Positions 8,889 through 17,139 of a DNA stretch of 64,000 nucleotides are shown in pieces. This stretch comes from Nocardioides anomalus (GTDB lineage: Bacteria; Actinomycetota; Actinomycetes; Propionibacteriales; Nocardioidaceae): contig NZ_CP049257.1 of assembly GCF_011046535.1 (NCBI RefSeq), positions 1,798,001 through 1,862,000 on the forward strand. The letters are read 5' to 3'. Within the stretch, counting starts at the first letter, position 1. Every line of letters begins with the position of its first letter. The notes under the pieces are model-generated. The model made no database searches, was not told the origin of the DNA, and worked only from the letters and a program-made list of their open reading frames with translations. A program made the translations under genes and the position numbers.

Positions 8889-9577
8889 ACCCAGTCGTCG
8901 GCCTCGCAGGAGTGCTGGACCTCGTTGTCGTAGCAGACGTCGGTGTCGCCGCCGCCCCAGGCCTCGTCGCGGCCGGGGCCGCCGGCGAGCTCGTCCTGGG
9001 CGCCGCGGCCCCTGAGGACGTCGTTGCCCGTGCCGCCGGCCGCGATCTCCTGTCCAGGACCGCCGAGGAGGAGGTCGTCGCCGGGGCCGCCGTCCATGAG
9101 GTCGCCGCCGCCGCGGGCCACGAGCCGGTCGTCCCCGGGGCCGCCGAAGAACCACAGCATGCCGTCGGAGCCGATGACGGTGTCGTCCCCGGAGCCGGCG
9201 TAGATGCCCTCGCGGGTGCCGGCGGCCGGGCTCTCCTGGTCGCCGTCGAAGCGGATCAGGTCGTCGCCGGCGCCGGCCTCGATGTAGATCGTGTCGCGCC
9301 AGGTGACGTGCCCGTCGAACAGGATCCGGTCGGCGCCGCGGCCGCCGAACACGTGCAGGCTGCCGCAGACCACGTCGTCGCCGCCGCCGGCACGGACCGT
9401 CGCGGTCTTGTCCGTGGCCACGATGACGTCGGCGCCGGAGGTGCCGACCAGGTCGCCGGCGCCGGAGATCGTCGCCGCGCGCCCGTCGCAGGTCGGCGCG
9501 GCCACCGCGGGAGCGGCGGTCACCGCCGCGAGCGGCGCGGTCGTGAGCAGCAGGGCCAGGAGCGTCCACCTCGTCAT
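8885..9577 (-). CDS. Secreted RTX-type calcium-binding repeat protein
   Basis: 230 residues with a signal peptide (MTRWTLLALLLTTAPLAAV, cleavage near AVAAP). The mature part has about eight GGxGxDxhx nonapeptide-like repeats (GAGDDLIRFDGD, GSGDDTVIG, GGPGDDRLV, GGPGDDLLLGG, GTGNDVLRG), the calcium-binding beta-roll of RTX/hemolysin-type proteins. A single Cys pair near the C-terminus (VCYDNEVQHSCEA) could form a disulfide. There is no enzymatic domain, so it is a short surface or secreted beta-roll of unknown role. It is convergent with the MFS gene. The nearest upstream gene on the same strand ends 35 nt away. Confidence 0.8.
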   Translation of the reverse strand: MTRWTLLALLLTTAPLAAVTAAPAVAAPTCDGRAATISGAGDLVGTSGADVIVATDKTATVRAGGGDDVVCGSLHVFGGRGADRILFDGHVTWRDTIYIEAGAGDDLIRFDGDQESPAAGTREGIYAGSGDDTVIGSDGMLWFFGGPGDDRLVARGGGDLMDGGPGDDLLLGGPGQEIAAGGTGNDVLRGRGAQDELAGGPGRDEAWGGGDTDVCYDNEVQHSCEADDWV

Positions 9578-9612
9578 GACCGGTACGACGCTCCGCCGGG
9601 CCGCCGGGTTCG

Positions 9613-10461
9613 CTAGAGCGCGGTGGTCCGCCCGGCCAGGTGCGGCGCACCGCTCCTCGGGCTGCTCAGCGCGAACGCGTAGCCGCCGTCGACGGGCGTC
9701 GAGCCGAAGGCCACGGATCCGGGCAGCAGGACCGGCTTCTTGAAGGCCACGTCCACGCGGACCTCGTCGGGCAGTCGGTTCTCCAGGTAGGCCACGCAGC
9801 GGGCCATCGTCCACATGCCGTGGGCGATCTGGCGCGGGAAGCCCAGCGCCTTGGCGGTCAGCGGGTAGAGGTGGATCGGGTTGTGGTCGCCCGAGACCGC
9901 GGCGTAGCGCCGGCCGAGGTCGGCGGGCAGCTTCCACACCACGCCGTTGGGCTCGGCGTCCGGGAAGGCCGGGCCGGAGGACGCGCCGTCGTCGCCGCGC
10001 CCGCGCCGCAGGTAGGACGAGGTCTCCTCCCACACCGTCTCGCCGTCGGTGCGCACGAGGGTGTGGAAGTCGTAGACCGTGCCCTTGGCGTGCGGGCGCG
10101 GGTCGGTGACGTTGACGGTGACGTTGACGCTCTCACCGATGCGCAGCGGCCGGTGCTGGGTGATGGAGTTCTCCACGTGCACGGTGCCGATCGCGGGCGC
10201 GGGGAAGCCCGGGTCGCTCATGATCGCCATCTGCAGCCCGAAGGCCAGCAGGTGCGGGTAGGGGAGCGGCACTGTGTCCTTGTCCGGGAAGCCGCAGACC
10301 CGCGCGTACGCCGTGACGTGGTCGCGCTCGATGGTGGTGGCCGGCCCGGTGCGCGAGAGGCCGGCGAACGCGCCACCGGTCTTGCGGATGCCGGGCAGCT
10401 GGTTGACCAGCGGGATCGACGGCAGCGCCGCCCGGGCCAGGGTGAGCGCGGGGTTGCTCAT
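9613..10461 (-). CDS. MaoC-like (R)-hydroxyacyl dehydratase, HtdX-like
   Basis: 282 residues, double hot-dog architecture. The C-terminal hot dog carries the hydratase-2 motif YAAVSGDHNPIHLYP with catalytic Asp and His, followed by FPRQIAHGMWTMA. Length and context match M. tuberculosis HtdX (Rv0241c), a (3R)-hydroxyacyl-thioester dehydratase. The ATG at 10461 overlaps the fabG stop (TGATG), so the two are translationally coupled. The gene order hydratase-HMW fabG with a divergent thiolase is the same as Rv0241c-Rv0242c-Rv0243. Likely role: dehydration/hydration of beta-hydroxyacyl chains made or used by the neighbouring FabG. Confidence 0.88.
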   Translation of the reverse strand: MSNPALTLARAALPSIPLVNQLPGIRKTGGAFAGLSRTGPATTIERDHVTAYARVCGFPDKDTVPLPYPHLLAFGLQMAIMSDPGFPAPAIGTVHVENSITQHRPLRIGESVNVTVNVTDPRPHAKGTVYDFHTLVRTDGETVWEETSSYLRRGRGDDGASSGPAFPDAEPNGVVWKLPADLGRRYAAVSGDHNPIHLYPLTAKALGFPRQIAHGMWTMARCVAYLENRLPDEVRVDVAFKKPVLLPGSVAFGSTPVDGGYAFALSSPRSGAPHLAGRTTAL

Positions 10462-11795
10462 CAGGCGCCCAGCATCATCTGGCCGCAGACGCGGACCACG
10501 TTGCCGTTGACGGCGGTGGACCCGGGGGAGGCGTACCACGCGATCGTCTCGGCCACGTCGACCGGCAGCCCGCCCTGGGACATGGCGTTGAGCCGCTGGC
10601 CGACCTCGCGGGTCGCGAACGGCACGGCAGCGGTCATGTCGGTGACGATGAAGCCGGGCGCGACGGCGTTGATGGTGATGCCGTCGCCGACCTCGTCGGC
10701 CAGCGAGTCGACCAGCCCGATGACGCCGGCCTTGGAGGCGGCGTAGTTGGTCTGGCCCACGTTGCCGGCGATGCCGGCGATCGAGGCCACGCCGATGATG
10801 CGGCCGTTGGCGTGGACCACGCCCTGGTCGAGCAGCTCGCGGGTGATGCGCTCCGGCGCGGTCACGTTGACGCCGATCACGGCGTCCCACTTGTCCTCGC
10901 CCATGTTGGCGAGCTTCTTGTCGCGGGTGATGCCGGCGTTGTGCACGACCACGTCCACGCCGCCGTGCTTCTCCGTCAGGTGGTGCGCGATGCGCTGCGG
11001 CGCGTCCTTCTGGGTGATGTCGAGGGCCAGCCAGTCGCCGCCGAGCTCCTTCATCAGCGTCTGGAGCGCGTCGGCGGCCTGGGGCACGTCGACCCCGACC
11101 ACGGTCGCGCCGTCGCGGTGCAGCACGCGGGCGATCTGCTCGCCGATGCCACGGCTCGCGCCGGTGACCAGCGCGACGCGGCCGGCCAGCGGCAGGGTCC
11201 AGTCAGCGACCTCGCCGGCCTCCGTGGTCCCGTGGGCGCCGATCCGGACGACCTGGCCCGAGACGTACGCCGACTTGGGGCTCAGCAGGAAGCCGAGCGT
11301 GGACGTCGCGGCCGCCTCGGCCCCCTCGGCCACGTAGACCAGCTGGACGGTGCCGCCCTTGCCGATCTCCTTGCCGAGGCTGCGGGTGAAGCCCTCGAGG
11401 GCGCGCTGTGCGACGCGCTCGGAGCCCTTGAGCTGCTCGGGCGGCGTACCGATGACGACCACGCGCGGGCAGGTCCCGAGGCTGCGCAGCTTGGGCGTGA
11501 AGAAGTCGCGCAGTGCGTGCAGCTCCTCGGTCGACGCGAGCCCGGTGGCGTCGAAGACCAGGCCCTTGTAGCGCTCGCCGTCCTCGGCCGTGACCGTGCT
11601 GGCGATGCCGAGCTGGTCCAGCAGGCCCGGGAGCGACTCGACCAGACGGCCGGTGCCGCCGACGACGACGGTGCCGTCCACGAGCGGCGCGCCGGCGGTG
11701 TACCGCTCCAGCTTCGTCGGGCTCGGGAGGCCGAGGTTCTTGACCAGCAGCTTGCCGATCGGGTTGGACGCGAAGTCCTGGTAGCGGTCGCTCAT
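10461..11795 (-). CDS. fabG: High-molecular-weight 3-oxoacyl-ACP/CoA reductase (FabG4-like)
   Basis: 444 residues, about 200 longer than ordinary FabG. The N-terminal half (1-200) is a flavodoxin/Rossmann-like domain without catalytic motifs. The C-terminal half is a complete SDR with TGASRGIGEQIA near residue 213, HNAGITRD and the catalytic YAASK near 352. This two-domain plan is that of HMwFabG/FabG4 (M. tuberculosis Rv0242c), an NADH-preferring ketoacyl reductase. It overlaps the downstream hydratase gene by 1 nt and is divergent from the thiolase across a 97-bp region holding AGTTRCA-type repeats that also occur at the tetR operator. Likely role: 3-ketoacyl-CoA/ACP reduction in fatty-acid metabolism. 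Confidence 0.92.
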   Translation of the reverse strand: MSDRYQDFASNPIGKLLVKNLGLPSPTKLERYTAGAPLVDGTVVVGGTGRLVESLPGLLDQLGIASTVTAEDGERYKGLVFDATGLASTEELHALRDFFTPKLRSLGTCPRVVVIGTPPEQLKGSERVAQRALEGFTRSLGKEIGKGGTVQLVYVAEGAEAAATSTLGFLLSPKSAYVSGQVVRIGAHGTTEAGEVADWTLPLAGRVALVTGASRGIGEQIARVLHRDGATVVGVDVPQAADALQTLMKELGGDWLALDITQKDAPQRIAHHLTEKHGGVDVVVHNAGITRDKKLANMGEDKWDAVIGVNVTAPERITRELLDQGVVHANGRIIGVASIAGIAGNVGQTNYAASKAGVIGLVDSLADEVGDGITINAVAPGFIVTDMTAAVPFATREVGQRLNAMSQGGLPVDVAETIAWYASPGSTAVNGNVVRVCGQMMLGA

Positions 11796-11892
11796 GGCTC
11801 TATTGCAACTCTCTGTGTAACTGGGTGTCCACTTTTCGTGACGCCCGCCTCAATGGCTTGTCCCACCAAGTTACCCGCGAGAAACTTGCCCC
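11796..11892. promoter_or_regulatory. Divergent promoter region between fabG and the thiolase gene
   Basis: This 97-bp region contains TTGCAACTC at 11808-11816 and TGTAACT about 12 nt further on (direct repeats), then CAAGTT and AACTTG separated by 10 nt near the thiolase side (11871-11888). TGCAACTC is exactly one half of the palindrome in front of the tetR gene at 14606-14624, suggesting shared control. A GAAACT hexamer at 11881-11886, 6 nt before the thiolase ATG, is the candidate -10. Confidence 0.45.
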
Positions 11893-13182
11893 ATGAACTC
11901 GTCCACTCGTCGCGTCGCGGTCCTCGGCGGCAACCGGATCCCCTTCGCGCGGTCCAACACCGCCTACTCCTCGGCCTCCAACCAGGACATGCTGACCGCC
12001 ACCCTCGACGGGCTGGCCACCCGCTTCGGCCTCGAGGGTGAGCGGCTCGGCGAGGTCGTGGCCGGCGCGGTGCTCAAGCACTCCCGCGACTTCAACCTCG
12101 CCCGCGAGGCGGTCCTGGGCTCGAAGCTCTCGCCCGAGACCCCCGCCATCGACATCCAGCAGGCCTGCGGCACCGGCCTCCAGGCCGTCATCGAGGTGGC
12201 CAACAAGATCGCGCTCGGCCAGATCGACTCCGGCGTCGGCGGCGGCTCGGACACCACCTCCGACGCGCCCGTCGCGATCTCGGAGAAGCTGCGCAAGAAG
12301 CTGATGAAGGTCAACGCGGCTCGCGACACCACCTCGCGCCTCAAGGCCCTCGCCGCGATCAGGCCCGGCGACATCGGGCTGTCCATCCCGCAGAACGGCG
12401 AGCCGCGCACCGGGCTGTCGATGGGCGAGCACGCCGCGCTGACCGCGCTGGAGTGGCAGATCGGCCGCGAGGAGCAGGACGAGCTCGCCGCCGCGTCGCA
12501 CCAGCACCTGGCCGCGGCCTACGACGCCGGGTTCATGGACGACCTGATCACGCCGTTCCGCGGGTTGGAGAAGGACAACAACCTGCGTCCGGACTCGAGC
12601 GTGGAGAAGCTGGCGAAGCTCAAGCCGGTCTTCGGTCGCGGGGAGTCCGCCACGATGACCGCGGGCAACTCGACCCCGCTGACCGACGGCGCCTCCGCGG
12701 TGCTGCTCGGCTCGGAGGAGTGGGCCTCGGAGCACGGCCTGGAGCCGCTGGCCTACCTGACGGCGTACGAGACCGCGGCCGTGGACTACGTGCACGGCGG
12801 CGAGGGGCTGCTCATGGCCCCGGCGTACGCCGTCGCGCGGATGCTCCAGCGCGAGGGGCTCACGCTGCAGGACTTCGACTACTACGAGATCCACGAGGCC
12901 TTCGCCTCGCAGGTGCTGTCCACGCTCAAGGCCTGGGAGGACCCGGTGTTCAGCAAGGAGCGCCTCGGCCTCGACGCGCCCCTGGGCTCGATCGACCGCG
13001 CCAAGCTCAACGTCAACGGCTCCTCGCTGGCCGCCGGCCACCCCTTCGCCGCCACCGGCGGCCGGATCGTGCCGGTGCTGGCCAAGCTGCTGGCGAGCTC
13101 CTCGGGTGGGACCGGCCGCGGCCTGATCTCGATCTGCGCCGCCGGCGGCCAGGGCGTCGTGGCGATCCTCGAGCGCGCCTAG
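11893..13182 (+). CDS. fadA2: Acetyl-CoA C-acyltransferase (thiolase), FadA2/FadI-like
   Basis: 429 residues, a thiolase of the FadI/FadA2 group. The nucleophilic Cys is in DIQQACGTGLQAV near residue 94, the signature GGGSDTTSDAPVA near 116, the His-containing AAGHPFAATGGR near 381, and CAAGGQG near the C-terminus. It cleaves 3-ketoacyl-CoA (or makes it in reverse) in beta-oxidation. It is divergent from the HMW fabG/htdX-like pair, the arrangement of Rv0243 next to Rv0242c-Rv0241c. The ATG is 6 nt after GAAACT. The stop codon lies in the left arm of a bidirectional terminator shared with the next gene. Confidence 0.93.
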   Translation: MNSSTRRVAVLGGNRIPFARSNTAYSSASNQDMLTATLDGLATRFGLEGERLGEVVAGAVLKHSRDFNLAREAVLGSKLSPETPAIDIQQACGTGLQAVIEVANKIALGQIDSGVGGGSDTTSDAPVAISEKLRKKLMKVNAARDTTSRLKALAAIRPGDIGLSIPQNGEPRTGLSMGEHAALTALEWQIGREEQDELAAASHQHLAAAYDAGFMDDLITPFRGLEKDNNLRPDSSVEKLAKLKPVFGRGESATMTAGNSTPLTDGASAVLLGSEEWASEHGLEPLAYLTAYETAAVDYVHGGEGLLMAPAYAVARMLQREGLTLQDFDYYEIHEAFASQVLSTLKAWEDPVFSKERLGLDAPLGSIDRAKLNVNGSSLAAGHPFAATGGRIVPVLAKLLASSSGGTGRGLISICAAGGQGVVAILERA

Positions 13183-13211
13183 GGTGCGCTGACGTGGTCG
13201 ACGCACCCTAG
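13179..13211. terminator. Bidirectional hairpin between convergent genes
   Basis: CTAGGGTGCG and CGCACCCTAG form a perfect 10-bp stem around a 13-nt loop. The TAG stop codons of the thiolase (+) and the isochorismatase-like gene (-) are embedded in the two arms. No T-tract follows, as is usual in GC-rich actinobacteria. Confidence 0.6.
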
Positions 13212-13854
13212 AACAGCTCCAGCACCTCGCTGGTCGGCCGGACGTCGCCGAACGTCCGGTAGACCACGTGCAGGGTCGCGTTGTGGTCCTGGTCGCGCCG
13301 CGCCGCACAGGCGTCGGCGACCAGGACCACGCGGTAGCCGAGCCCGGCCGCGTCGCGGACCGTGCCCTCCACGCAGACGTTGGTCACGGTGCCTGCGACG
13401 ACCAGGTTCTCGATCCCTCGGGCCTGCAGCTGCTCGTGCAGGTCGCTGGCGCCGGCGAAGAACGCGCTGAAGGCCGTCTTCTCGGCGTACACGTCGTCGT
13501 CCGCGGGCTCCAGCTCCGGCCAGAGCCGCGCGCGGACCGGGCCCTTGCCGCCGGAGGCGTTGAACATCGCCGCGATGTCCGCCCCGAAGAACTCCACGTC
13601 GCGCGGGGGCAGCTCACGCGACGTCGGCACGACCCAGGCGACGGTGCCACCCCTCGCCCGCAGTGCGGTCGCGAGGGTGTTGATCCGCGGCACCGTGCCG
13701 CGGACGTAGTCGTTGTCCTCGAAGAAGAAGGGACCACGTCGACCACCACCAGCGCCGTACGACGCGGGTCGAGCTGGTCCCACGCGTGCCGGGTGCCGCG
13801 GCGGCTCTCCTGGCGGTCGTACTCGCGCTGCTCGATGTGCCAGGCGTGGTCCAC
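13208..13854 (-). pseudogene. Isochorismatase-like cysteine hydrolase, interrupted by a -1 frameshift
   Basis: The N-terminus from the GTG at 13854 (MDHAWHIEQREYDRQ, then TALVVVDVVP with the catalytic Asp) is in one frame. From about 13732 the family sequence continues in another frame as FFFEDNDYVRGT. One missing C in the run at 13730-13734 (read on the minus strand) explains the shift and restores a protein of about 215 residues. The other two catalytic residues are present: Lys in VYAEKTAFSAFF and Cys in VTNVCVEGTVRDA. This superfamily includes isochorismatases, nicotinamidases and N-carbamoyl hydrolases; the substrate is unknown. It lies downstream of the tetR gene on the same strand and may have been under its control. 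Decay versus sequence error cannot be told apart here. Confidence 0.78.
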
Positions 13855-13903
13855 CCGGGCACTCTGGCGTTCGTGCGGGCCGCGGCCCGGGCGCCGCGCC
13901 GTC

Positions 13904-14587
13904 CTAGCGGGTGACGAGCGCCAGGGCGGAGTCGACGAGGTAGGCGCGGACCTGCTCCGGCGAGATCTCGCCGACCGTCGGCACGCCGGGCGTGGCCTCG
14001 GCGACCAGGATCCCGACCCGCGCGAGCTGGAGCGCGCCGAGCCCGCTGGCGTACAGGGTGTTGGCCAGCAGCGCCGGGTCCTCGACGGTGAACCGGCCCG
14101 CGTCGACGCCGGCCTGGAGGGCCTCCTGCAGCACGGCCAGGCAGCCGCTGATCCCGCGCCCGAGGCGGAACAGCGCGCTCTCGCTGATCTCGTCCAGGAG
14201 CTCCGGGCCGCTGCGCCGCATCAGTGCCTGCGCGCAGTCGATGAAGGCCGGGTGGGCCAGCCCGTAGTCCACGAACGCCCCGACCAGGCTCTCCAGCGTC
14301 CGCTCCGGGCTCAGCCCGCCGCCGGCCGCGCCCTGCAGCGCCGCGTGCAGCTCGTCGAGGTAGCTCACCAGGGTGAGCGCGAACAGCTCCTCCTTGCCGG
14401 AGAAGTGTCGGTAGACGATGGCCCGGTTGATCCCCACCGCCCGCGCGATGTCCTCGATCTGCGCGTCGCGCACGCCACGCTCGTCGAAGAGCGCCCGGGT
14501 CGCCGCGATGATCTCCTTCTCCCGCGCCCGCCGCCGCGCCGCCGCCGCACTGCGGCGGCCGTCGGTCTCGGGTGCGCGGGTGGCCAC
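13904..14587 (-). CDS. TetR/AcrR family transcriptional regulator
   Basis: 227 residues from the GTG at 14587. The N-terminal helix-turn-helix is complete: EKEIIAATRALFDERGVRDA, then IEDIARAVGINRAIVYRHFSGKEEL. The C-terminal ligand domain has no recognisable specificity. A TACCAT -10 lies 6 nt upstream and a perfect 19-bp palindrome covers the -35 position, so the gene is very likely autorepressed. Half of that palindrome recurs between fabG and the thiolase gene, so I infer that this regulator also controls the lipid genes; M. tuberculosis likewise has a TetR gene (Rv0238) close to Rv0241c-Rv0243. Confidence 0.9.
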   Translation of the reverse strand: MATRAPETDGRRSAAAARRRAREKEIIAATRALFDERGVRDAQIEDIARAVGINRAIVYRHFSGKEELFALTLVSYLDELHAALQGAAGGGLSPERTLESLVGAFVDYGLAHPAFIDCAQALMRRSGPELLDEISESALFRLGRGISGCLAVLQEALQAGVDAGRFTVEDPALLANTLYASGLGALQLARVGILVAEATPGVPTVGEISPEQVRAYLVDSALALVTR

Positions 14588-14593
14588 GATCCG

Positions 14594-14599
14594 ATGGTA
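14594..14599 (-). promoter_or_regulatory. -10 element of the tetR gene at 14587, leaderless layout
   Basis: TACCAT on the minus strand, 6 nt before the GTG. Its expected -35 position lies inside the palindrome at 14606-14624. Confidence 0.5.
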
Positions 14600-14605
14600 A
14601 ACGGT

Positions 14606-14624
14606 GTGCAACTCCGAGTTGCAC
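14606..14624. promoter_or_regulatory. Perfect 19-bp palindrome, TetR operator candidate
   Basis: GTGCAACTCCGAGTTGCAC is two 9-bp arms around a central C. It lies over the -35 position of the tetR promoter. The half-site TGCAACTC also occurs upstream of fabG at about 11809. Confidence 0.7.
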
Positions 14625-14663
14625 GAGTGTGACGGGTTCGTCAGCGTTGGCTCGACCGCCGGC

Positions 14664-14681
14664 ATCACCGATGTTGGTGAT
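14664..14681. promoter_or_regulatory. Inverted repeat between tetR and the LamG-type gene
   Basis: ATCACC and GGTGAT flank 6 nt; allowing one mismatch the symmetry extends to 8 bp per arm around a 2-nt centre. It is unlike the neighbouring TetR palindrome and may serve the + strand gene at 14769. No further evidence. Confidence 0.3.
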
Positions 14682-14768
14682 ATGGCGGGGTCGGCCCGGC
14701 AGAGCCGTCTTGACGGGACATCCTGACGCCGCGGTTGTTGCCGCCGGTTGCCAGAGAGGGAGACACCA

Positions 14769-15488
14769 GTGCGCGCGAGGAAGTTCATGGGGTTGGTGGG
14801 CGTCGCGGCGGCGCTCGCCGCGACCAGCATCTCGACACCGGCCGCCTATGCGGCCACTCAGACCACACTCGACCTGGAGTTCAACGAGAGCCCCGGGTCG
14901 ACCGTCGCGGTCGACGGCTCAGGGTTCGGGCACAACGGTGCCATCGGGTCGCACATCAAGATGACGGGGACGTCGGCGGTGATCGACCGGCACCCGCCGG
15001 ACGCCACGACGTACTACGGCGCGGACCACCTGATCATGGTCAACGAAGCGCCGGACGGGTCGCTCGACCCGGGCGCGGGCAACTTCACCGTGGAGTTCCG
15101 GTTCCGCTCCACCGTGAAGTTCGGCAACGTGGTGCAGAAGGGACAGGCCACGACTGCGGGCGGTCAGGTCAAGTTCCAGCAACCAGGGGGCTACATGAGC
15201 TGCATGTTCAAGTCACCCTCGGGTCAGGCCGCGGTGAAGTCGAGCATCTACACCAGCGACGGCGCCTGGCACACCATCCGGTGCGAGCGGACCCCGAGCG
15301 AGGTCCGCCTCTACGTCGACGGTGTGTTCAACAAGCGCATCCGCAAGCCGACGGGCACCATCGACAACCGCAAGCCGTGGACGATCGGGGGCAAGTTCGA
15401 CTGCGACACGAGCAACCCCGCGACCGGTGCCGACAGCTGCGACTACTTCGCCGGCGAGATGGACTGGCTGCACCTCATCAAGGGCTGA
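14769..15488 (+). CDS. Secreted LamG/concanavalin-like domain protein
   Basis: 239 residues from the GTG at 14769, preceded by a clear AGAGGGAGA ribosome site. A signal peptide (MRARKFMGLVGVAAALAATS, cleavage near AAYAA) leads to a single jelly-roll domain: LDLEFNESPGSTVAVDGSG, FTVEFRFRST, WHTIRCERTPSEVRLYVDG and KPWTIGGKFDCD are the strand patterns of LamG/pentraxin-like lectin domains. Four Cys residues in the second half could form disulfides. There is no catalytic domain, so it is a secreted binding protein, possibly glycan-binding, of unknown target. It ends against the ligase gene across a strong hairpin. Confidence 0.8.
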   Translation: MRARKFMGLVGVAAALAATSISTPAAYAATQTTLDLEFNESPGSTVAVDGSGFGHNGAIGSHIKMTGTSAVIDRHPPDATTYYGADHLIMVNEAPDGSLDPGAGNFTVEFRFRSTVKFGNVVQKGQATTAGGQVKFQQPGGYMSCMFKSPSGQAAVKSSIYTSDGAWHTIRCERTPSEVRLYVDGVFNKRIRKPTGTIDNRKPWTIGGKFDCDTSNPATGADSCDYFAGEMDWLHLIKG

Positions 15489-15498
15489 GCGAGGCACC

Positions 15499-15535
15499 GT
15501 GCGAGCGTTGCTGTGACTCACAGCAGCGCTCGCAC
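15499..15535. terminator. Bidirectional terminator hairpin overlapping the ligase 3' end
   Basis: GTGCGAGCG pairs with CGCTCGCAC, then TGCTGTGA with TCACAGCA across one T-G position, giving an 18-position stem around one nominal loop base. It spans the 29-nt gap and the last codons of the ligase gene. Confidence 0.7.
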
Positions 15536-17044
15536 CGTCTCGATGGTGTCGGCCTCCGCCGCGGTCTTGTCGTCGCGGTAGCGCAGCACCCGGGCGAAGC
15601 GCAGCGCGAGTCCGCCGGGGTAGCGCGTCGAGCGCTGGAGGCCGTCGAAGGCGATCTCGACCACCTGCTCGGGCCGGAGCTCGACCACGTGGGCGTCGCG
15701 GACGTGCTCGGGGTCGCGGGCAAGGGCGGTGAAGCGCTCGGTCTGCCAGGCCAGCATCTCGTCGGTCATGCCCTTGAAGGTCTTGCCGAGCATCACGAAC
15801 CCGTCCCCGTCCCGGGCCCCCAGGTGGATGTTCGACAGCCACCCGCGGCGCCGACCGGACCCCCACTCGACCGCCAGCACCACGAGGTCGAGCGTGTGCA
15901 CCGGCTTGACCTTGACCCAGGCGGAGCCGCGGCGGCCGGCGTCGTACGGCGCGGCGAGGTCCTTGACCACGACGCCCTCGTGGCCGAGCTCGAGGACGCG
16001 GGCGGTGAAGGCGTCGGCCTCGTCGACGTCGTCGGTGACGACGCGGGGGACGAGGTGCTCGTCGGGGACGAGCGCGGCCAGCGCCGCGAGGCGCTCGGAG
16101 CCGGGGGCGTCGACGAGGTCGCGGCCGTCGAGGTGGAGCAGGTCGAAGAAGTAGGGCGTGAGGTGGACGCCCTCGCTCATCGCGGCGCGGGACGCGGTCT
16201 CCTGGAAGGGCCGGGGGCGGCCGTGGTCGTCGAGAGCGAGGACCTCGCCGTCGAGCACGACCTGGGAGGCGGGCAGGGCGCGGACGACGTCGACCACCTC
16301 GGGCAGGCGGGCGGTGATGTCCTCCAGCGAGCGGGTGGCGATCGACACCGAGGAGCCGGAGCGGTGCACCTGGATCCGGACGCCGTCGAGCTTGGTGTCC
16401 ACGGCCACGGGGCGGCCGGGGCCGCCGCCGGCCTTCGCCATCGCGGCCGCGACGGTGGTGGCCGACGAGGCCAGCATGGGCAGGACCGGGCGCATCACCT
16501 CGAGGGCGTACGTCGCGAGCGCGTCCTCGGAGCCGCTCAGCGCGGCGGGCGCGACGGCCACCGTGGAGCCGGCCATCATGGCCGCGCGCCGGACGGCCGC
16601 GAGCGGGACGCCGCCGGCCGCGGCCAGCCCCTCCTGGACCAGCGAGTCGAGCGCGCCCTGGCGGACCTCGCCGGTGACCACGCCCCGCAGCCAGCGCTGC
16701 TCGTCGGGGGTGGCGCGGGCGAACAGCGCGGCGACGGCCTCGGACCGGGCGTTCTGCGAGCCCGGCCCGGAGAGCTCGGCCATGGCGGTGAAGGCCGCGT
16801 CCACCTCGAGCACGCTCAGCGACGGCGAGGGAGCGGGCGGCGGCAGCGCGGACAGCGACCGCCAGCCGAGCCCGGTCCGGCGCTGCCGCAGCGAGCCGGC
16901 CAGGTAGGACGTCACCACCGCGATCTCCTCGGGCGGTGCCGTGCCGACCGAGGACAGCAGTGCGGCCAGCGCCGCGGTCTTGGCCTTGCGCGAGCGCGTG
17001 GCCGCGACCTCGGCCGAGGTCGCGACCAGGTCGGCCAGCAGCAT
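15518..17044 (-). CDS. ligB: ATP-dependent DNA ligase
   Basis: 508 residues from the ATG at 17044, which follows GGAGGA; an ATG five codons upstream is also in frame. It has the LigB plan: an N-terminal ligase domain, then the nucleotidyltransferase core with motif I VAVDTKLDGVRIQ (adenylated Lys near residue 218), motif III VLDGEVLAL, motif IV HEGVVVKD and motif V WVKVK, then the OB-fold domain. The length equals M. tuberculosis LigB (Rv3062). It joins nicked DNA with ATP, in addition to the NAD-dependent LigA expected elsewhere in the genome. It is convergent with the LamG gene and divergent from a DGPF/sigma module. Confidence 0.95.
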   Translation of the reverse strand: MLLADLVATSAEVAATRSRKAKTAALAALLSSVGTAPPEEIAVVTSYLAGSLRQRRTGLGWRSLSALPPPAPSPSLSVLEVDAAFTAMAELSGPGSQNARSEAVAALFARATPDEQRWLRGVVTGEVRQGALDSLVQEGLAAAGGVPLAAVRRAAMMAGSTVAVAPAALSGSEDALATYALEVMRPVLPMLASSATTVAAAMAKAGGGPGRPVAVDTKLDGVRIQVHRSGSSVSIATRSLEDITARLPEVVDVVRALPASQVVLDGEVLALDDHGRPRPFQETASRAAMSEGVHLTPYFFDLLHLDGRDLVDAPGSERLAALAALVPDEHLVPRVVTDDVDEADAFTARVLELGHEGVVVKDLAAPYDAGRRGSAWVKVKPVHTLDLVVLAVEWGSGRRRGWLSNIHLGARDGDGFVMLGKTFKGMTDEMLAWQTERFTALARDPEHVRDAHVVELRPEQVVEIAFDGLQRSTRYPGGLALRFARVLRYRDDKTAAEADTIETVRALL

Positions 17045-17074
17045 CGGACAGTCCTCCACGAGTTCGCCTGCGCG

Positions 17075-17101
17075 TGTCCCCGGAGCGGGGCGCCGTTCGT
17101 C
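17075..17101 (+). promoter_or_regulatory. ECF sigma-type promoter of the first DGPF/sigma module
   Basis: TGTCCC at 17075-17080 and CGTC at 17098-17101 are separated by 17 nt. The second DGPF/sigma module has TGTCGG-N17-CGTC in the same place, with an identical CGTTCGTC around the -10. This fits autoregulation by ECF42-type sigma factors. Confidence 0.6.
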
Positions 17102-17139
17102 ATCAAGATGTCAGACGACACCGACACCGAGGAGTCACC

